Positions 1 through 8,098 of a stretch of DNA of 64,000 bases are shown piece after piece; positions within the stretch are counted from its first letter, which is position 1; every line of letters begins with the position of its first letter. The stretch lies in contig JBEKYM010000007.1 of NCBI GenBank assembly GCA_049510975.1, positions 1 through 64,000 on the forward strand, given 5' to 3'. Made by a program: the position numbers and the translations under genes. The stretch is from JAKACA01 sp049510975. GTDB taxonomy: Bacteria; Actinomycetota; Acidimicrobiia; Acidimicrobiales; Bog-793. The notes below the pieces were generated by a model. The model made no database searches. It was not told where the DNA came from and was given only the letters and a program-made list of their open reading frames with translations.

Positions 1-43
1 CGCGCCAGCGCGCCAGCGCCGGCGCCAGCAGGCGCCCCCACCC

Positions 44-1903
44 TCACCCGACCGGCGGCACCGAAGTCGGAACGACGGGCGGGCTGGACTGGAGCGCCCA
101 GTCTTGGGCGTCCCAGAAGACGCCGGCCCACGTCGGGCTGGCGCTCACCGATCGGACGTCGGTCTGATGGACGACGTCGAAGGGCTCCTGGAAGAGCGGC
201 AGCGTCGGGAGATCGATCCAGAGACGGGCGTCGGCGGCGGCGATGAGGTTCTGATCGTCGGTCGGGTTGAGGTTTGTGGCGGCTTGCTCGAGATCGGAGG
301 CAATCGTGGGGTCGTTCAGCCCGAACACGTCCCGGGTCACGACGCCGGCCTCGACCGCCCCCGGCTCGCTCCCCTCCGCGCCGGACACGCCAGCCGGCGC
401 AACGGGCGACGACAGCGACGGGAGCACTGAGCTCCCGTAGACAGGCACTTCGACCTCGGGGAACGCTGTCAGCAGGAACGGCGCCAGAGCCATCTGATAG
501 TCCCCGGACGGGAGTTTCTTGCCGAGCAGGGCGGCGAGCGACGTCTCGTGCAACTCGACGTCGATGCCGACGGCGGCGAGCTCGGCCTGGATGACGTCCG
601 CCGCTCGCTGCACGAGCGGCTCACCGGTCGGAACGAGCAGAGAAAGCGTCACCGGCTGGCCCGTGCTCGCACGGCGCAGCACCCCGGCTGAGCCGAGCAC
701 AAACCCCGCAGACTGGAACGACGCCACCGCTGCCGCGTAGTCGTAGGTCCCGATGGCACCTTTTCCGGCGATCGCCGGCGAGGAGCCTCCGCCCGAGGAG
801 GTGGTTCCCAGCCCGTTCGAGCCGGGTCCTGACTGCGAGCCGAGCCCGAGCGCGAGACGGCTGCCATAGGGCGCGATGGACGCGTCGGACAAACCGACGG
901 AGTCCGACACGATCTCGTCGAGGGACAGCGAGCGCTCGATCCCGGTTCGGAACGATTGCGAGGCGAGATCCCCGTCGGCCATGTTGAAGCACAGCTGCCA
1001 CAGGGTCGGCACCTCCACCGTGGACTTGGTGAGGGCGAGCCCGCTGCGGGCGGCGTTGGCCACGGCCGCGTCCACGGCACCCGAGGCGGGCACCTCGGCG
1101 ATCTCGGCGAGCCCCACTTCGACCTGGCTCAACGCCTTGCTGGCCGGCTCCACCTCCAAGATGACGTGGGCGACTCGCGCCGGCGTGAACCAGTAGTGCG
1201 GGTTGCGGGAGAGGACGAGCTGCACTCCAGGGGTATACGACGAGATCACGAACGGCCCGCCGGAGATCACGCGGGCGGGGTTGAACCCCTCGAACGCCGA
1301 CACCCATCCGTAGCGCTCGGCGATGTGCGCCGGCACGAGGTCGGAGAACAGGGACTCCCACTCGGTGAACGGGTGCGAGAACGTGACGGCGATCGTGGAT
1401 CCGCCGTTGCTGCTCGTGATGCTCGAGATGGCCTCATAGCCGGCGGCGAGGCCCGAGTCCGGCAAGTCGTGCGCCCACTGCAGCTGCTCGTGCCAGTTGT
1501 AGACGAAATCGGCGAGACCGATATGGGTCCCGTCGGACCAGACGGCCTTCGGATTGAGCGTGTACACGACCTTGAAGGGGGCGACGCCTTCGACTTCGGC
1601 ATCCTCGAGGAAACCCGGCTCCGTCGTGGCCGCCAGCTGACCATCGGTGACGAACGTCTGCGGCCAGACCTGCTCCATCACCTCGGCGGTGATGCGGTTG
1701 GCGCCCTGGGGTGCCGACGGATTGAAGTTCGTCGGCAGGTTCGGCACCGCCACGATGACAGTGCCAGCTGGGTCGTAGACCGGTGTGCTCGGCAACGTCG
1801 TGCCGGGATTGCCCGCCGGGGTACTCGTGCAACCCGCCGCGCCCGCACCAAGGGTGAGCGCGACCAGCAAGGCCGGGAGTCGCCGGTGCCTCAACCGCTC
1901 CAA
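44..1903 (-). CDS. peptide-type ABC transporter substrate-binding lipoprotein (family 5)
   Basis: Predicted extracytoplasmic solute receptor of the dipeptide/oligopeptide SBP_bac_5 family, 619 aa. The N-terminus is a lipoprotein signal: arginines at 3-8, a hydrophobic stretch at 9-24 and a lipobox LGAGAAGC with the acylated Cys at about 25. The family signature is visible in WSDGTHIGLADFVYNWHEQ. A Gly/Ser-rich loop lies near residues 340-375. No permease or ATPase genes are adjacent, so it is an orphan receptor at the end of the glycolysis-secG unit. The start is uncertain: TTG at 1903, or TTG at 1894, which overlaps the secG stop as TTGA in the style of other coupled genes here. Substrate unknown. 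Confidence 0.85.
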   Translation of the reverse strand: MERLRHRRLPALLVALTLGAGAAGCTSTPAGNPGTTLPSTPVYDPAGTVIVAVPNLPTNFNPSAPQGANRITAEVMEQVWPQTFVTDGQLAATTEPGFLEDAEVEGVAPFKVVYTLNPKAVWSDGTHIGLADFVYNWHEQLQWAHDLPDSGLAAGYEAISSITSSNGGSTIAVTFSHPFTEWESLFSDLVPAHIAERYGWVSAFEGFNPARVISGGPFVISSYTPGVQLVLSRNPHYWFTPARVAHVILEVEPASKALSQVEVGLAEIAEVPASGAVDAAVANAARSGLALTKSTVEVPTLWQLCFNMADGDLASQSFRTGIERSLSLDEIVSDSVGLSDASIAPYGSRLALGLGSQSGPGSNGLGTTSSGGGSSPAIAGKGAIGTYDYAAAVASFQSAGFVLGSAGVLRRASTGQPVTLSLLVPTGEPLVQRAADVIQAELAAVGIDVELHETSLAALLGKKLPSGDYQMALAPFLLTAFPEVEVPVYGSSVLPSLSSPVAPAGVSGAEGSEPGAVEAGVVTRDVFGLNDPTIASDLEQAATNLNPTDDQNLIAAADARLWIDLPTLPLFQEPFDVVHQTDVRSVSASPTWAGVFWDAQDWALQSSPPVVPTSVPPVG

Positions 1904-2124
1904 CGAAGCGACAGTGCGACGGTGACGAACGCAAAGATGAGCACGAAGATGACCGTGATGCGGTCGAGGTTCCGCTCGGCCACCGTCGATCCTGCCGCCG
2001 AGGTGCCGCTCGAGGCACCGAACATGTCCGAGAGGCCGCCGCCGCGGCCGCTGTGCAGGAGGATCAGCACAATGAGACCGGTCGCGGCGATCAGGTCGAT
2101 TGCCACCAAAGCGTCGGTCAGCAC
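1891..2124 (-). CDS. secG: SecG, preprotein translocase subunit
   Basis: Small 77-aa integral membrane subunit that assists SecYE-SecA protein export. It shows the family pattern of two hydrophobic helices (about 3-23 and 56-74) separated by a Gly/Ser-rich loop containing GGGLSDMFG, a well-conserved SecG motif. It starts with GTG; a GAGGAG Shine-Dalgarno lies 10 nt upstream. It follows tpiA with a 183-bp gap that holds a TAGCCT -10-like hexamer on the minus strand (2194-2199), so it may have its own promoter. Its end overlaps the following lipoprotein gene. Position after gap-pgk-tpiA is the common actinobacterial arrangement. Confidence 0.93.
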   Translation of the reverse strand: MLTDALVAIDLIAATGLIVLILLHSGRGGGLSDMFGASSGTSAAGSTVAERNLDRITVIFVLIFAFVTVALSLRWSG

Positions 2125-2307
2125 GGAACGGGTTCTCCTCGATCGGTCAAAGGCACGCCGGCTTCTCGAGCCGATCGTGCTGGACGGTCGATGAGGCTAC
2201 CACCAGCCGTCGCCGGCACGATCTCGCCCCGGCCGGCGCCGGCAAGCGTTGGCAGTCGCCGATAGTCGCCCGGCAAGCGCCGGCAGGAACCCGTCCGCTG
2301 CCACGGA

Positions 2308-3033
2308 TCAGGCGCCGGCATGCACGATCGCCGAGAAACCCGCCGCATCCAGGCTCGCCCCCCCGACGAGCAGGCCGTCGACGTCGGCACACGCCAGCAT
2401 GGCGGCGGCGTTGTCGGCCGTGACGGAGCCCATCTCCTCGGCATCTCCCGAGCTCGCCACTTCACCGGTGCCGATCGCCCAGATCGGCTCGTAAGCGATG
2501 ACCATGCCGGCGACGACGCTCCCGGGCCGCCCTTCGAGGGCGGCCTCGAGTTGTGTGACGACTTTCGTGGTCGCTTGGCCTGCTTGGCGCTCGGTAAGGG
2601 TTTCTCCGACGCACAGGATCGGCGTCATCTGATGACGGAGGATGGCGTCGACCTTCGCCCTGACGATCTCGTCAGTCTCCCCGCAATAGGCCCGCCGCTC
2701 GGAGTGGCCGGCGATCACGTAGCGGACGTTCAGCTTGGCGAGCATCTCGGCGCTTACCTCGCCGGTGAAGGCGCCTCGGTCGGCGGCGTGGCAGGTCTGG
2801 GCGCCAAGAGCTACCGGGACGGCGTCCGACTCGACCGCTGTCTGCACCGAGCGCAGCGACGTGAACGTGGGGTGCAGCGTCGCCACCCGGCCTTCGGGGA
2901 CGGGGGCGGCGCGGAAGATGGCGGCGAGTTTCTGCACGAACTGGATCGCCTCGTAGTGGTTGTAGTTCATCTTCCAGTTGGCGCTGATGATCTGCTCGCG
3001 AGTGGTCACGAGCCGGTGATCAGCCGTCGCCAT
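2308..3033 (-). CDS. tpiA: triose-phosphate isomerase
   Basis: Cytosolic TIM-barrel enzyme interconverting dihydroxyacetone phosphate and glyceraldehyde 3-phosphate. The protein is 241 aa from the chosen ATG (family about 250). Catalytic residues are visible: Lys21 in ANWKMN, His110 in IAGHSERR, Glu182 in AYEPIWAIGTG, and the phosphate-binding GGASL near the C-terminus. The open frame runs further upstream into pgk, but that part is antiparallel noise in pgk code. ATG at 3033 overlaps the pgk end by 14 nt; a GTG at 3009 just after the pgk stop is an alternative that would trim eight residues. It is the third gene of gap-pgk-tpiA. Confidence 0.95.
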   Translation of the reverse strand: MATADHRLVTTREQIISANWKMNYNHYEAIQFVQKLAAIFRAAPVPEGRVATLHPTFTSLRSVQTAVESDAVPVALGAQTCHAADRGAFTGEVSAEMLAKLNVRYVIAGHSERRAYCGETDEIVRAKVDAILRHQMTPILCVGETLTERQAGQATTKVVTQLEAALEGRPGSVVAGMVIAYEPIWAIGTGEVASSGDAEEMGSVTADNAAAMLACADVDGLLVGGASLDAAGFSAIVHAGA

Positions 3034-4261
3034 CGCTGCCGGCGCCGGCGTCCTCTCGAGCTGCGGCGAGCCGGGCGGCGGACTCTCGCAGTGCCCGCAG
3101 GCCGGGCAGGTCGCCGTGCTCGAGCAGCTCCAGCGAGGCGCCTCCGCCCGTCGAGACGTGATCGATGCGATCCGCCAAGCCATAGCGGTTGACAGCGGCG
3201 ACACTGTCGCCTCCGCCGATCACGGTTCGGCCGCTACATGCAGCGACCGCCTCCGCCACCGTCTTCGTACCGGCAGCGAAACGCCGGTCCTCGAAAACCC
3301 CCATCGGTCCGTTCCACAGCACCGTTGCCGCGCCAGTGATCGCCTCGCGGAACAGCTCGGCCGTCGCCGGCCCGATGTCGTAGCCCTTCCACCCGTTCGG
3401 GATCGACTGCCCGCAGATCTGCACCTCGTCGGGGTTCGCCAGCACCGTGCCAACCTCGTCGCCTTCGCCGGGCGCAGCGCTACCGTCGCCCATGTGCAGC
3501 TCCACGCCGGGTGCGGCTGCGACGAAGTCGACGGGCAACAGGATGTTGTCGCTCCCCATGATGAGGGCCTTGCAGGCGTCCAGCTTGCTCAGGTCGACGA
3601 GGGAGTCGCCGGAGTTCTGCCCGAGGGCGTGGGTGAAGGTGAAGGCCATGGCGCCGCCGATCAGCAGCTGGTCGGCGCTACGGGCCAGCGCCGACAGCAG
3701 GCCGAGCTTGTCGGCCACCTTGGCGCCGCCGATGACCACGACGAACGGCCGGGCTGGGTTGTCGAGCAGGCCGCTCAGCTGCTCGACCTCTCGCTGCACG
3801 AGACGACCGGCTGCCGAGGGCAGGAACTTCGGCGGCCCGACGACCGAGGCGTCCGATCGGTGGCACACTCCGAATGCGTCGTTGACGTAGCAGTCCTGGC
3901 CTTCGATCAACTGTGCGACGAAGGCGGGGTCGTTGCCCTTCTCGCCCGGAGAGAAGCGCAGGTTCTCGAGGAGCTGTACGCCCGGGATCATCTCGGCGAG
4001 GAGCTCGCGCACTGGCTCGACGTCATACCGCGGGTCGGGGGCGCCGGCGGGGCGGCCGAGGTGGGTGCAAGCGGTCACGCGTGCTCCATGGTTGAGCAGC
4101 CAGGTCAGGGTCGGCAGGACGGCGCGGATGCGGAAGTCATCGGCGACGACCCGCTTGCCCGAGGCGTCTTCGGCGAGCGGGACGTTGAGGTCGAGCCGTA
4201 CGAGGACGCGCTTTCCACGCAGCTCCCCGAGATCCTCGAGGAGCGGGAGGTCCCCGATCAC
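3020..4261 (-). CDS. pgk: phosphoglycerate kinase
   Basis: Glycolytic enzyme transferring phosphate from 1,3-bisphosphoglycerate to ADP, 413 aa (usual about 390-415). The substrate-binding N-terminal signature is VLVRLDLNVPL, followed by ACTHLGRP; the nucleotide-binding C-terminal lobe shows GGAKVADKL, LWNGPMGVFE and GGGDSVAAV...STGGGASLELLEHGDLPGL. The start is set to GTG at 4261, which overlaps the gap stop as GTGA, indicating translational coupling; an upstream extension inside gap has no Pgk similarity. Part of gap-pgk-tpiA. Confidence 0.96.
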   Translation of the reverse strand: MIGDLPLLEDLGELRGKRVLVRLDLNVPLAEDASGKRVVADDFRIRAVLPTLTWLLNHGARVTACTHLGRPAGAPDPRYDVEPVRELLAEMIPGVQLLENLRFSPGEKGNDPAFVAQLIEGQDCYVNDAFGVCHRSDASVVGPPKFLPSAAGRLVQREVEQLSGLLDNPARPFVVVIGGAKVADKLGLLSALARSADQLLIGGAMAFTFTHALGQNSGDSLVDLSKLDACKALIMGSDNILLPVDFVAAAPGVELHMGDGSAAPGEGDEVGTVLANPDEVQICGQSIPNGWKGYDIGPATAELFREAITGAATVLWNGPMGVFEDRRFAAGTKTVAEAVAACSGRTVIGGGDSVAAVNRYGLADRIDHVSTGGGASLELLEHGDLPGLRALRESAARLAAAREDAGAGSDGDG

Positions 4262-5292
4262 TTGGCGCCGACCACGCCGCAGAGGTCGATGAGGCGGTTC
4301 GAGTAGCCCCACTCGTTGTCGTACCAACCGAGCACCTTGACCAGCGTCGAGGTGTCGTCAAGAGCGATCGCCAGTGTGAGCGTGGAGTCGAAGGTGCACG
4401 AGGCGGACCGGCCGACGATGTCGCTCGAGACGATCTCTTCCTCGCTGTAGTCGAGCACGTGAGCGAGCGGCCCTTCCGACGACGCCGCCTGGAAGGCTTC
4501 GTTCACTTCGGCGGCTGTCACCTTGGCTCCGACCACGGCCGTCAGGTCGGTGATGGATCCGTCCACGACCGGAACACGAAGCGAGCGCCCGTCAAGGCGG
4601 CCGGCCATGGACTGCAGCACGAGGCTGGTCGCCCGAGCCGCGCCGGTCGAGGTGGGGACGATGTTGACCGCAGCGGCTCTCGCCCGACGGAGGTTGTCCC
4701 GCCCGAGGTCCAGCAGCTCCTGGTCGTTGGTGTAGGCGTGCACCGTGGTCATGAGCCCCTGCCGCAGGTCGAAGGCGTCGTCGATGACCTTCACCATGGG
4801 AACGAGGCAGTTCGTGGTGCACGAGGCGTTGGAGACCACGATGTGGCGGGCGGGGTCGAAGTCCTGGTCGTTCACTCCGATGACGAACGTGGCGTCGGCG
4901 TCTTTCGAGGGCGCCGAGATGATGACCCGCGACGCCCCTGCTTCGATGTGATCCATGGCGGCCGCTCGGCTGGTGAATCGGCCTGTGGACTCGACGACGA
5001 CGTCGACTCCCAGATCTCCCCAGCCGAGGGCCTTCGGATCGGGCTCCCGCAGGACGATGATCTCGCGCCCGTCCACTCGGATCCCGGCTTCGGTCTCTTC
5101 CACGTCGTAGCGGAGTCGACCGTGTGTCGAGTCGTACTTGACAAGGTAGGCCGACACGTTGCGGGCGACCATGTCGTTGACGGCGACGAGCTCGACCTCC
5201 GGGCTGGCGCCGGAGTGGTCGAGCTCGAGGAGGGCGCGGAGGAAGTTTCTCCCGATGCGACCGAAACCGTTGATGCCAACCCTCACGCTCAC
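4258..5292 (-). CDS. gap: glyceraldehyde-3-phosphate dehydrogenase, type I
   Basis: NAD-dependent oxidative phosphorylation of glyceraldehyde 3-phosphate in glycolysis, 344 aa. The N-terminal Rossmann motif is VGINGFGRIGRN and the catalytic cysteine is Cys158 in SNASCTTNC. The C-terminal WYDNEWGYSNR motif is intact. GTG at 5292 has a GGAGGG Shine-Dalgarno 8 nt upstream; a second GTG two codons later would give MRVGINGFG and is also possible. Only 117 bp separate it from yvcK, so the usual whiA gene is not between them. The stop overlaps the pgk start. Confidence 0.97.
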   Translation of the reverse strand: MSVRVGINGFGRIGRNFLRALLELDHSGASPEVELVAVNDMVARNVSAYLVKYDSTHGRLRYDVEETEAGIRVDGREIIVLREPDPKALGWGDLGVDVVVESTGRFTSRAAAMDHIEAGASRVIISAPSKDADATFVIGVNDQDFDPARHIVVSNASCTTNCLVPMVKVIDDAFDLRQGLMTTVHAYTNDQELLDLGRDNLRRARAAAVNIVPTSTGAARATSLVLQSMAGRLDGRSLRVPVVDGSITDLTAVVGAKVTAAEVNEAFQAASSEGPLAHVLDYSEEEIVSSDIVGRSASCTFDSTLTLAIALDDTSTLVKVLGWYDNEWGYSNRLIDLCGVVGAK

Positions 5293-5409
5293 CTGGTCAT
5301 CCCTCCATGCCTGCTGGTCGTGCTCCGGGCGCGCGCTGTTGCGCGAGGCCGTCCGTCTCGGCGGTCATGCTCCCAGAGGCGCGCGCTAGCCGCAAGCCTC
5401 TCAACCCTC

Positions 5410-6384
5410 TCAACCGGGGAGGAGCCGTGCGAGCTCCTGCCCAAGTCGCACCACGTCGTGGGCGACGAGACCATCTCCCGCCATGTCGCCTCGCACGACT
5501 CGGGCCGGGCCGGCGACGGCGCCGAGCGGGAGGGCGTGGCTGTCAGCGAGCACGATGTCGACGACGACACCGTGGCGCCCGAGGGCGGCGAGATGCGTTG
5601 CGACGTCGTAACCGGCTGTTTCCGGCGGCTGCTCGCGGAGGTTGGCGACATAGACGCGCTGGGCGCTCGTGCCGGCGATGGCCTCGCGCAGGGCCGGCAC
5701 ACAACACGCAGCGAGCACGCTCGTATAGAGCGAGCCGGGGCCGATGACGATCTGGTCAGCCTCCAGCAACGCTTCCACGGCTCCTGGCGCCGGCAGGGGA
5801 TCGGGCGGGACGAGGGAGACGTGCCGGACGCCCGTGGTGGCCATGATCTGTACCTGCCCGTCCACCTCCCCGAAGTCGCCGCTCGCCTTCAGGTCGACTG
5901 GCCCGGCCGTAGCCGGGAGTACGAGCCCGACAGCGCCGAGCAGCCGTCCGGCCTCTGCGAGTGCCTCGGCGAAGCCGCCCGTCGAGCTCGACAGCGCGGC
6001 GATGAGCAGGTTGCCGAAGGCGTGACCTGCGAGGGCCCCAGCTTCGAAACGATGCTCCAGGGCCGCAGCCAACGGCGACGCCGGCTCCGGCAGGAGCGCC
6101 CCCAGGCACTTACGGAGGTCGCCCGGAGCCGGGATGCCAAGGTCCGCCCGCAGGCGGCCGCTCGATCCGCCGTCATCGGCCACCGAGACGATGGCCGTGA
6201 TCCGCCCGGCGTATTGCCGCGCAGCCCGCAACGTCTGAGCAAGACCGTGACCCCCACCGATGGCGACCACGTGCGGCCCGCCCGGCCGCAGCGAACGACG
6301 GTCTTCGACCGCCGGGCCGTCACCCTCCCCGTCCCCGCAGTCCCCGGAGCCGGCGGGTCCCGCCTCGGGCGTGCCCGCCCTCAC
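5410..6384 (-). CDS. yvcK: YvcK/CofD-like gluconeogenesis factor
   Basis: Cytosolic UDP-sugar-binding family protein related to CofD 2-phospholactate transferase; in other bacteria YvcK/CuvA supports growth on gluconeogenic carbon and cell-wall synthesis. The 324-aa protein has about 40 low-complexity residues before the core VVAIGGGHGLAQTLRAAR, then VSVADDGGSSGRLR and GDLRKCL, and later GPGSLYTSVLA, all typical of the family. Translation starts at GTG 6384 in a GTGA overlap with the rapZ stop. rapZ-yvcK pairing is conserved, but whiA, usually next, is absent. Confidence 0.93.
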   Translation of the reverse strand: MRAGTPEAGPAGSGDCGDGEGDGPAVEDRRSLRPGGPHVVAIGGGHGLAQTLRAARQYAGRITAIVSVADDGGSSGRLRADLGIPAPGDLRKCLGALLPEPASPLAAALEHRFEAGALAGHAFGNLLIAALSSSTGGFAEALAEAGRLLGAVGLVLPATAGPVDLKASGDFGEVDGQVQIMATTGVRHVSLVPPDPLPAPGAVEALLEADQIVIGPGSLYTSVLAACCVPALREAIAGTSAQRVYVANLREQPPETAGYDVATHLAALGRHGVVVDIVLADSHALPLGAVAGPARVVRGDMAGDGLVAHDVVRLGQELARLLPG

Positions 6385-7238
6385 CGCTCGAGGTCCCGGT
6401 GGTGCACCGTCGGGCTGAAGCCGAGACGCCGCAGGGTGGCGCCGATCTCCTCCGCCAGCACGACGGAGCGGTGGTGACCCCCGGTGCAGCCGACGGCGAT
6501 CGACAGGTAGGACTTCCCTTCGCGGGCATAGGCCGGCAGCACGAGCTCGAGCAGGTCGTCGAGCCGCGCCAGCAGCGCCTTGGCATCCGCGCTCGAGAGC
6601 ACGTACTCCCGCACGGCGGGGTCGAGGCCCGTGAGGGCACGCAACTCCGGCACCCAGTGCGGGTTCGGCAGGAAACGGCAGTCGAACACGAGATCAGCGT
6701 CCAGCGGCAGGCCGTGCTTGAAGCCGAACGACACGACGCTCGTGTCCATCCCGCCGTCGGAGCTGGATCGGTCGAGCAGGTCGATCAGGCGCTCACGCAG
6801 CTCGTGCACGTTGAGGTCGCCGGTGTCGAGGACGACGTCGGCGTCCTCGCGCAGTTCCTTCAGACGCTCGCGCTCCTCCCGGATGGCATCGAGCACGCCG
6901 CCCTCGGTATCGATGGGGTGGCGGCGACGGCTGCCCTCGTAGCGGCGTACGAGGATCTCGTCAGGCGCCTCGAGGAAGAGCACCCGGACGCGAGCCCCGG
7001 AAGACTTGAGCGAGGCGATGGCGGGTCGCAGTTCGGCCAGGCCCTCGTAGCCTCCACGCCCCGACACGAGGCAAAGCCGCTCGTACTCGCTGCCCGGCTG
7101 GTTCGCCAGCTCGCCGACCCGGCCGAGCAACGCCGGCGGGAGGTTGTCGATGACGAACCACCCTCGGTCCTCGAACGCGGATGCCGCCGTGGAGCGTCCC
7201 GCTCCGGACATGCCGACGAGGAAGAGATACTCCGCCAT
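6381..7238 (-). CDS. rapZ: RapZ/YvcJ family nucleotide-binding protein
   Basis: P-loop protein of the RapZ family. In Escherichia coli RapZ is an RNA-binding adaptor controlling glmS sRNA decay; the actinobacterial role is less defined. From ATG 7238 it is 285 aa, matching the family (about 285). Walker A is at residues 9-16 (GMSGAGRS), Walker-B-like VLFLEAPDEILVRRYEGSRRRHP follows, and the conserved C-terminal domain shows SFGFKHGLPLDADLVFDCRFLPNPHW and AVGCTGGHHRSV. A GTG at 7256 would add six residues. It is coupled to yvcK. Confidence 0.92.
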   Translation of the reverse strand: MAEYLFLVGMSGAGRSTAASAFEDRGWFVIDNLPPALLGRVGELANQPGSEYERLCLVSGRGGYEGLAELRPAIASLKSSGARVRVLFLEAPDEILVRRYEGSRRRHPIDTEGGVLDAIREERERLKELREDADVVLDTGDLNVHELRERLIDLLDRSSSDGGMDTSVVSFGFKHGLPLDADLVFDCRFLPNPHWVPELRALTGLDPAVREYVLSSADAKALLARLDDLLELVLPAYAREGKSYLSIAVGCTGGHHRSVVLAEEIGATLRRLGFSPTVHHRDLER

Positions 7239-7321
7239 TGACAACCATTGTGCCACCGGCGGGGCCTGCCTCCGACCGGCCGGGCGTCACGGCCGAGGTC
7301 CCCGGCGCTGCTCAGCGCTGC

Positions 7322-8095
7322 TCAGCGACGCTCGAAGATCATGACGCACAGCCGCGGCATCGCCCGCTCGAACTCGAGGTCGACCGACCCGCAGAGGAAT
7401 TCGAACGGCGGCTCGGGCTCGTCCATCCGGACGAGGAACATCCCGAGCTCGGCGAGCGGGTTCAGGTACCGCGAGAGCGGACGATGGGCGAAGGCGACCT
7501 TGACGCCGTTGTCGACCTGCTCGACGTTGAGCGTCTCGGGCAGATAGGGGCCGATCCGCCAGTAGCGCTCGCCCAAGATGGCGTCGTCGACGAGGCCGCT
7601 GCCCGGGCCTTGCACGATCGGATGGTTGATGAGCAACAGGAACCTGCCCCCGTGTTCCAGTACGCGGGTCACCTCGGCGAGGAGCGCATCCGGATCGTCG
7701 GCGTGCTCGATCACGAGGCAGCACACGACGGCGTCGAAGGCGCCGTCGGCGAAGGGCAGAGCCTCGCCGCGGCCGCGGACGTAGCGCGGTCCGCCGCCCT
7801 CGGCGGCGGCGTTGGCGAGCTGACCGGCGGAGAAGTCGAGGCCGGTCACGAGGTCGGGTGGACGGAGCAGAGCGCCGTCCGGCCCGCCGGCCCCGGCCAC
7901 GAGTCGTCGCGCCAGCTGACCCTCGCCGGTCCCGAGGTCGAGAATGCGGCGGCGGCCGGCCAGGTGCTCGACTGCCAACGGGAGGATCTGGTACTCGTAT
8001 TCGAGGTCGGCCCCGTGCGTGAAGGTCTCCCTCCACCAGGGAGCGAGATCGTCCCAGCTCGGCGGCTGCTCCTCGTCCGGTGCAACCTCACTCAT
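7322..8095 (-). CDS. class I SAM-dependent methyltransferase
   Basis: Predicted cytosolic methyltransferase, 257 aa, substrate unknown. Motif I is RRILDLGTGEGQLARRL (about residues 49-65), followed by VTGLDFSAGQL, an acidic-loop GAFDAVVCCLVIEHADDPDALL and VLEHGGRFLLLINHP, the standard Methyltransf_11/25 fold. The C-terminal 80 residues contain ILGERYWRIGPYLPETLNVEQVDNGVKV, which probably forms a substrate lid. It begins 3 bp after uvrC and is followed after 83 bp by rapZ, so it sits inside the uvrC-rapZ-yvcK unit. It is not a standard member of that unit elsewhere as far as I know. Confidence 0.85.
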   Translation of the reverse strand: MSEVAPDEEQPPSWDDLAPWWRETFTHGADLEYEYQILPLAVEHLAGRRRILDLGTGEGQLARRLVAGAGGPDGALLRPPDLVTGLDFSAGQLANAAAEGGGPRYVRGRGEALPFADGAFDAVVCCLVIEHADDPDALLAEVTRVLEHGGRFLLLINHPIVQGPGSGLVDDAILGERYWRIGPYLPETLNVEQVDNGVKVAFAHRPLSRYLNPLAELGMFLVRMDEPEPPFEFLCGSVDLEFERAMPRLCVMIFERR

Positions 8096-8098
8096 CGA

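Noticed and set aside
1..43. CGCGCCAG-type short repeats at the window edge
   Set aside because: Too short and cut by the boundary to interpret.
2125..2307. Structured RNA between tpiA and secG
   Set aside because: Several GCCGGC-type short repeats are present, but I could not draw a convincing conserved fold; only a weak -10 for secG is noted.
3034..3204. Upstream extension of tpiA to an ATG at 3204
   Set aside because: The 57 extra residues are pgk code in the wrong frame and TpiA has no such extension.
7239..7321. Small open frames between the methyltransferase and rapZ
   Set aside because: No ribosome-binding site or conserved character; simple intergenic spacing within an operon.
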